From contig NZ_JAJGBK010000032.1 in assembly GCF_020696975.1 (NCBI RefSeq), positions 248,001-312,000 of the forward strand: a stretch of DNA of 64,000 bases, in the 5' to 3' direction. The first letter of the stretch is position 1. The number at the start of each line of letters is the position of its first letter. Shown here one piece after another: positions 63,694-64,000 of the stretch. The notes under the pieces were generated by a model. That model was given only the letters and a program-made list of their open reading frames with translations, did not search any database and was not told the DNA's origin. This DNA comes from Methanoculleus sp. Lineage in GTDB: Archaea; Halobacteriota; Methanomicrobia; Methanomicrobiales; Methanoculleaceae. The position numbers and the translations under genes are program-made.

Positions 63694-64000
63694 ATGGAGC
63701 GGGAGTACGATGTCCTCGTTATCGGGACCGGGGTTGCCGGTTCCGACGTTGCCTGGCACTGCAGGGAAGCCGGGATGCGTGTCGCGATCGTTGATTGCCG
63801 GGACTACGGGGGAACGTGCGCCCTGCGGGGCTGTGTCCCCAAATGGGTGCTGGCCGGAGCCACGACGGCGGTAGCCAGCGTTCGTGACCGGCAGGAGACC
63901 GGCATCACCGGGGATGTCTCGATCGACTGGCCGCGCCTGATCGCTTTCGAGCACACGTTCACCGACCCCATTCCCCGGAGAAAGGAGGAGGGGTTCCGGG
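63694..64000 (+). CDS. pyridine nucleotide-disulfide oxidoreductase (partial)
   Basis: The gene runs off the window end; 102 codons are present. The FAD-binding motif is DVLVIGTGVAGSDVAWHC at residues 5-22. The redox-active disulfide is in YGGTCALRGCVPK, a C-x4-C arrangement of the dihydrolipoamide dehydrogenase/glutathione reductase/mercuric reductase class. The substrate cannot be told from the fragment. TATA-like CTTTATACC (about 63659) lies 30 bases before the ATG. Confidence 0.9.
   Translation, partial: MEREYDVLVIGTGVAGSDVAWHCREAGMRVAIVDCRDYGGTCALRGCVPKWVLAGATTAVASVRDRQETGITGDVSIDWPRLIAFEHTFTDPIPRRKEEGFR

Overview
The window is a chromosomal stretch of a GC-rich methanogenic archaeon, most likely a Methanoculleus-type member of the Methanomicrobiales. 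The grounds are an A1Ao ATP synthase, an archaeal RNA polymerase whose large subunits are split into B''/B' and A'/A'', a three-part archaeal glutamate synthase with a coenzyme F420-type FrhB-like partner, a tungsten-type aldehyde:ferredoxin oxidoreductase, TATA-type promoters close to start codons and archaeal tRNAs. The genus is inferred from gene content, not from a search. Apart from two inteins there are no insertion sequences, prophage or CRISPR arrays.

Layout. 1-7300: ATP synthase operon I(partial)-K-E-C-F-A-B-D, followed by phosphoglycerate kinase. 8535-9128: a long convergent spacer with a promoter-like AT-rich core. 9129-13100: DUF89 phosphatase, tRNA-Pro, a MinD-like ATPase with a small membrane protein, a Roadblock/LC7 protein plus response regulator behind a perfect 20-bp palindrome, and a PsiE-like protein. 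13285-21673: tRNA-Lys and the RNA polymerase operon H-B''-B'-A'-A''-L30e-NusA. 21945-23675: a secreted or anchored Thr/Pro/Glu-rich protein. 23727-30178 (minus): a class III ribonucleotide reductase unit, NrdH redoxin, NrdD carrying two LAGLIDADG inteins, and a DUF1786 protein. 30402-34288: RNA cyclic phosphodiesterase, CCA-adding enzyme, ClC channel and a small membrane protein.

34301-40077: nitrogen assimilation, with the minus-strand operon gltB1-gltB2-gltB3-frhB-like divergent from glutamine synthetase. 40345-43971: Mrp-type Fe-S carrier with a small Cys-Cys-tailed partner, then a MoaD-like protein divergent from aldehyde:ferredoxin oxidoreductase. 43978-49998: TrmO, RNase HI, a phosphoribosyltransferase, four tandem PEBP (YbhB/YbcL) paralogues, a CBS protein, a DUF475/TerC-like membrane protein and a flavin reductase. 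50052-51724: a 54-residue zinc-ribbon-like protein, a radical SAM enzyme with extra C-terminal cysteines and an orphan HicB-like protein. 51913-64000: cupin, GH15 glucoamylase, P-type ATPase, beta-propeller protein, Na+/Ca2+ exchanger family protein, SagB-type nitroreductase, YkgJ-type cysteine-cluster protein, SLC13-type permease, and the start of a pyridine nucleotide-disulfide oxidoreductase.

Most notable: NrdD carries two inteins, each immediately before an apparent active-site cysteine, yet ends without a visible zinc/glycyl-radical tail. Its redoxin gene has no ATG/GTG/TTG start but has a TATA box placed for a leaderless transcript. The four PEBP copies lose ligand-site residues progressively. 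Several unexplained palindromes sit at promoters or between genes.
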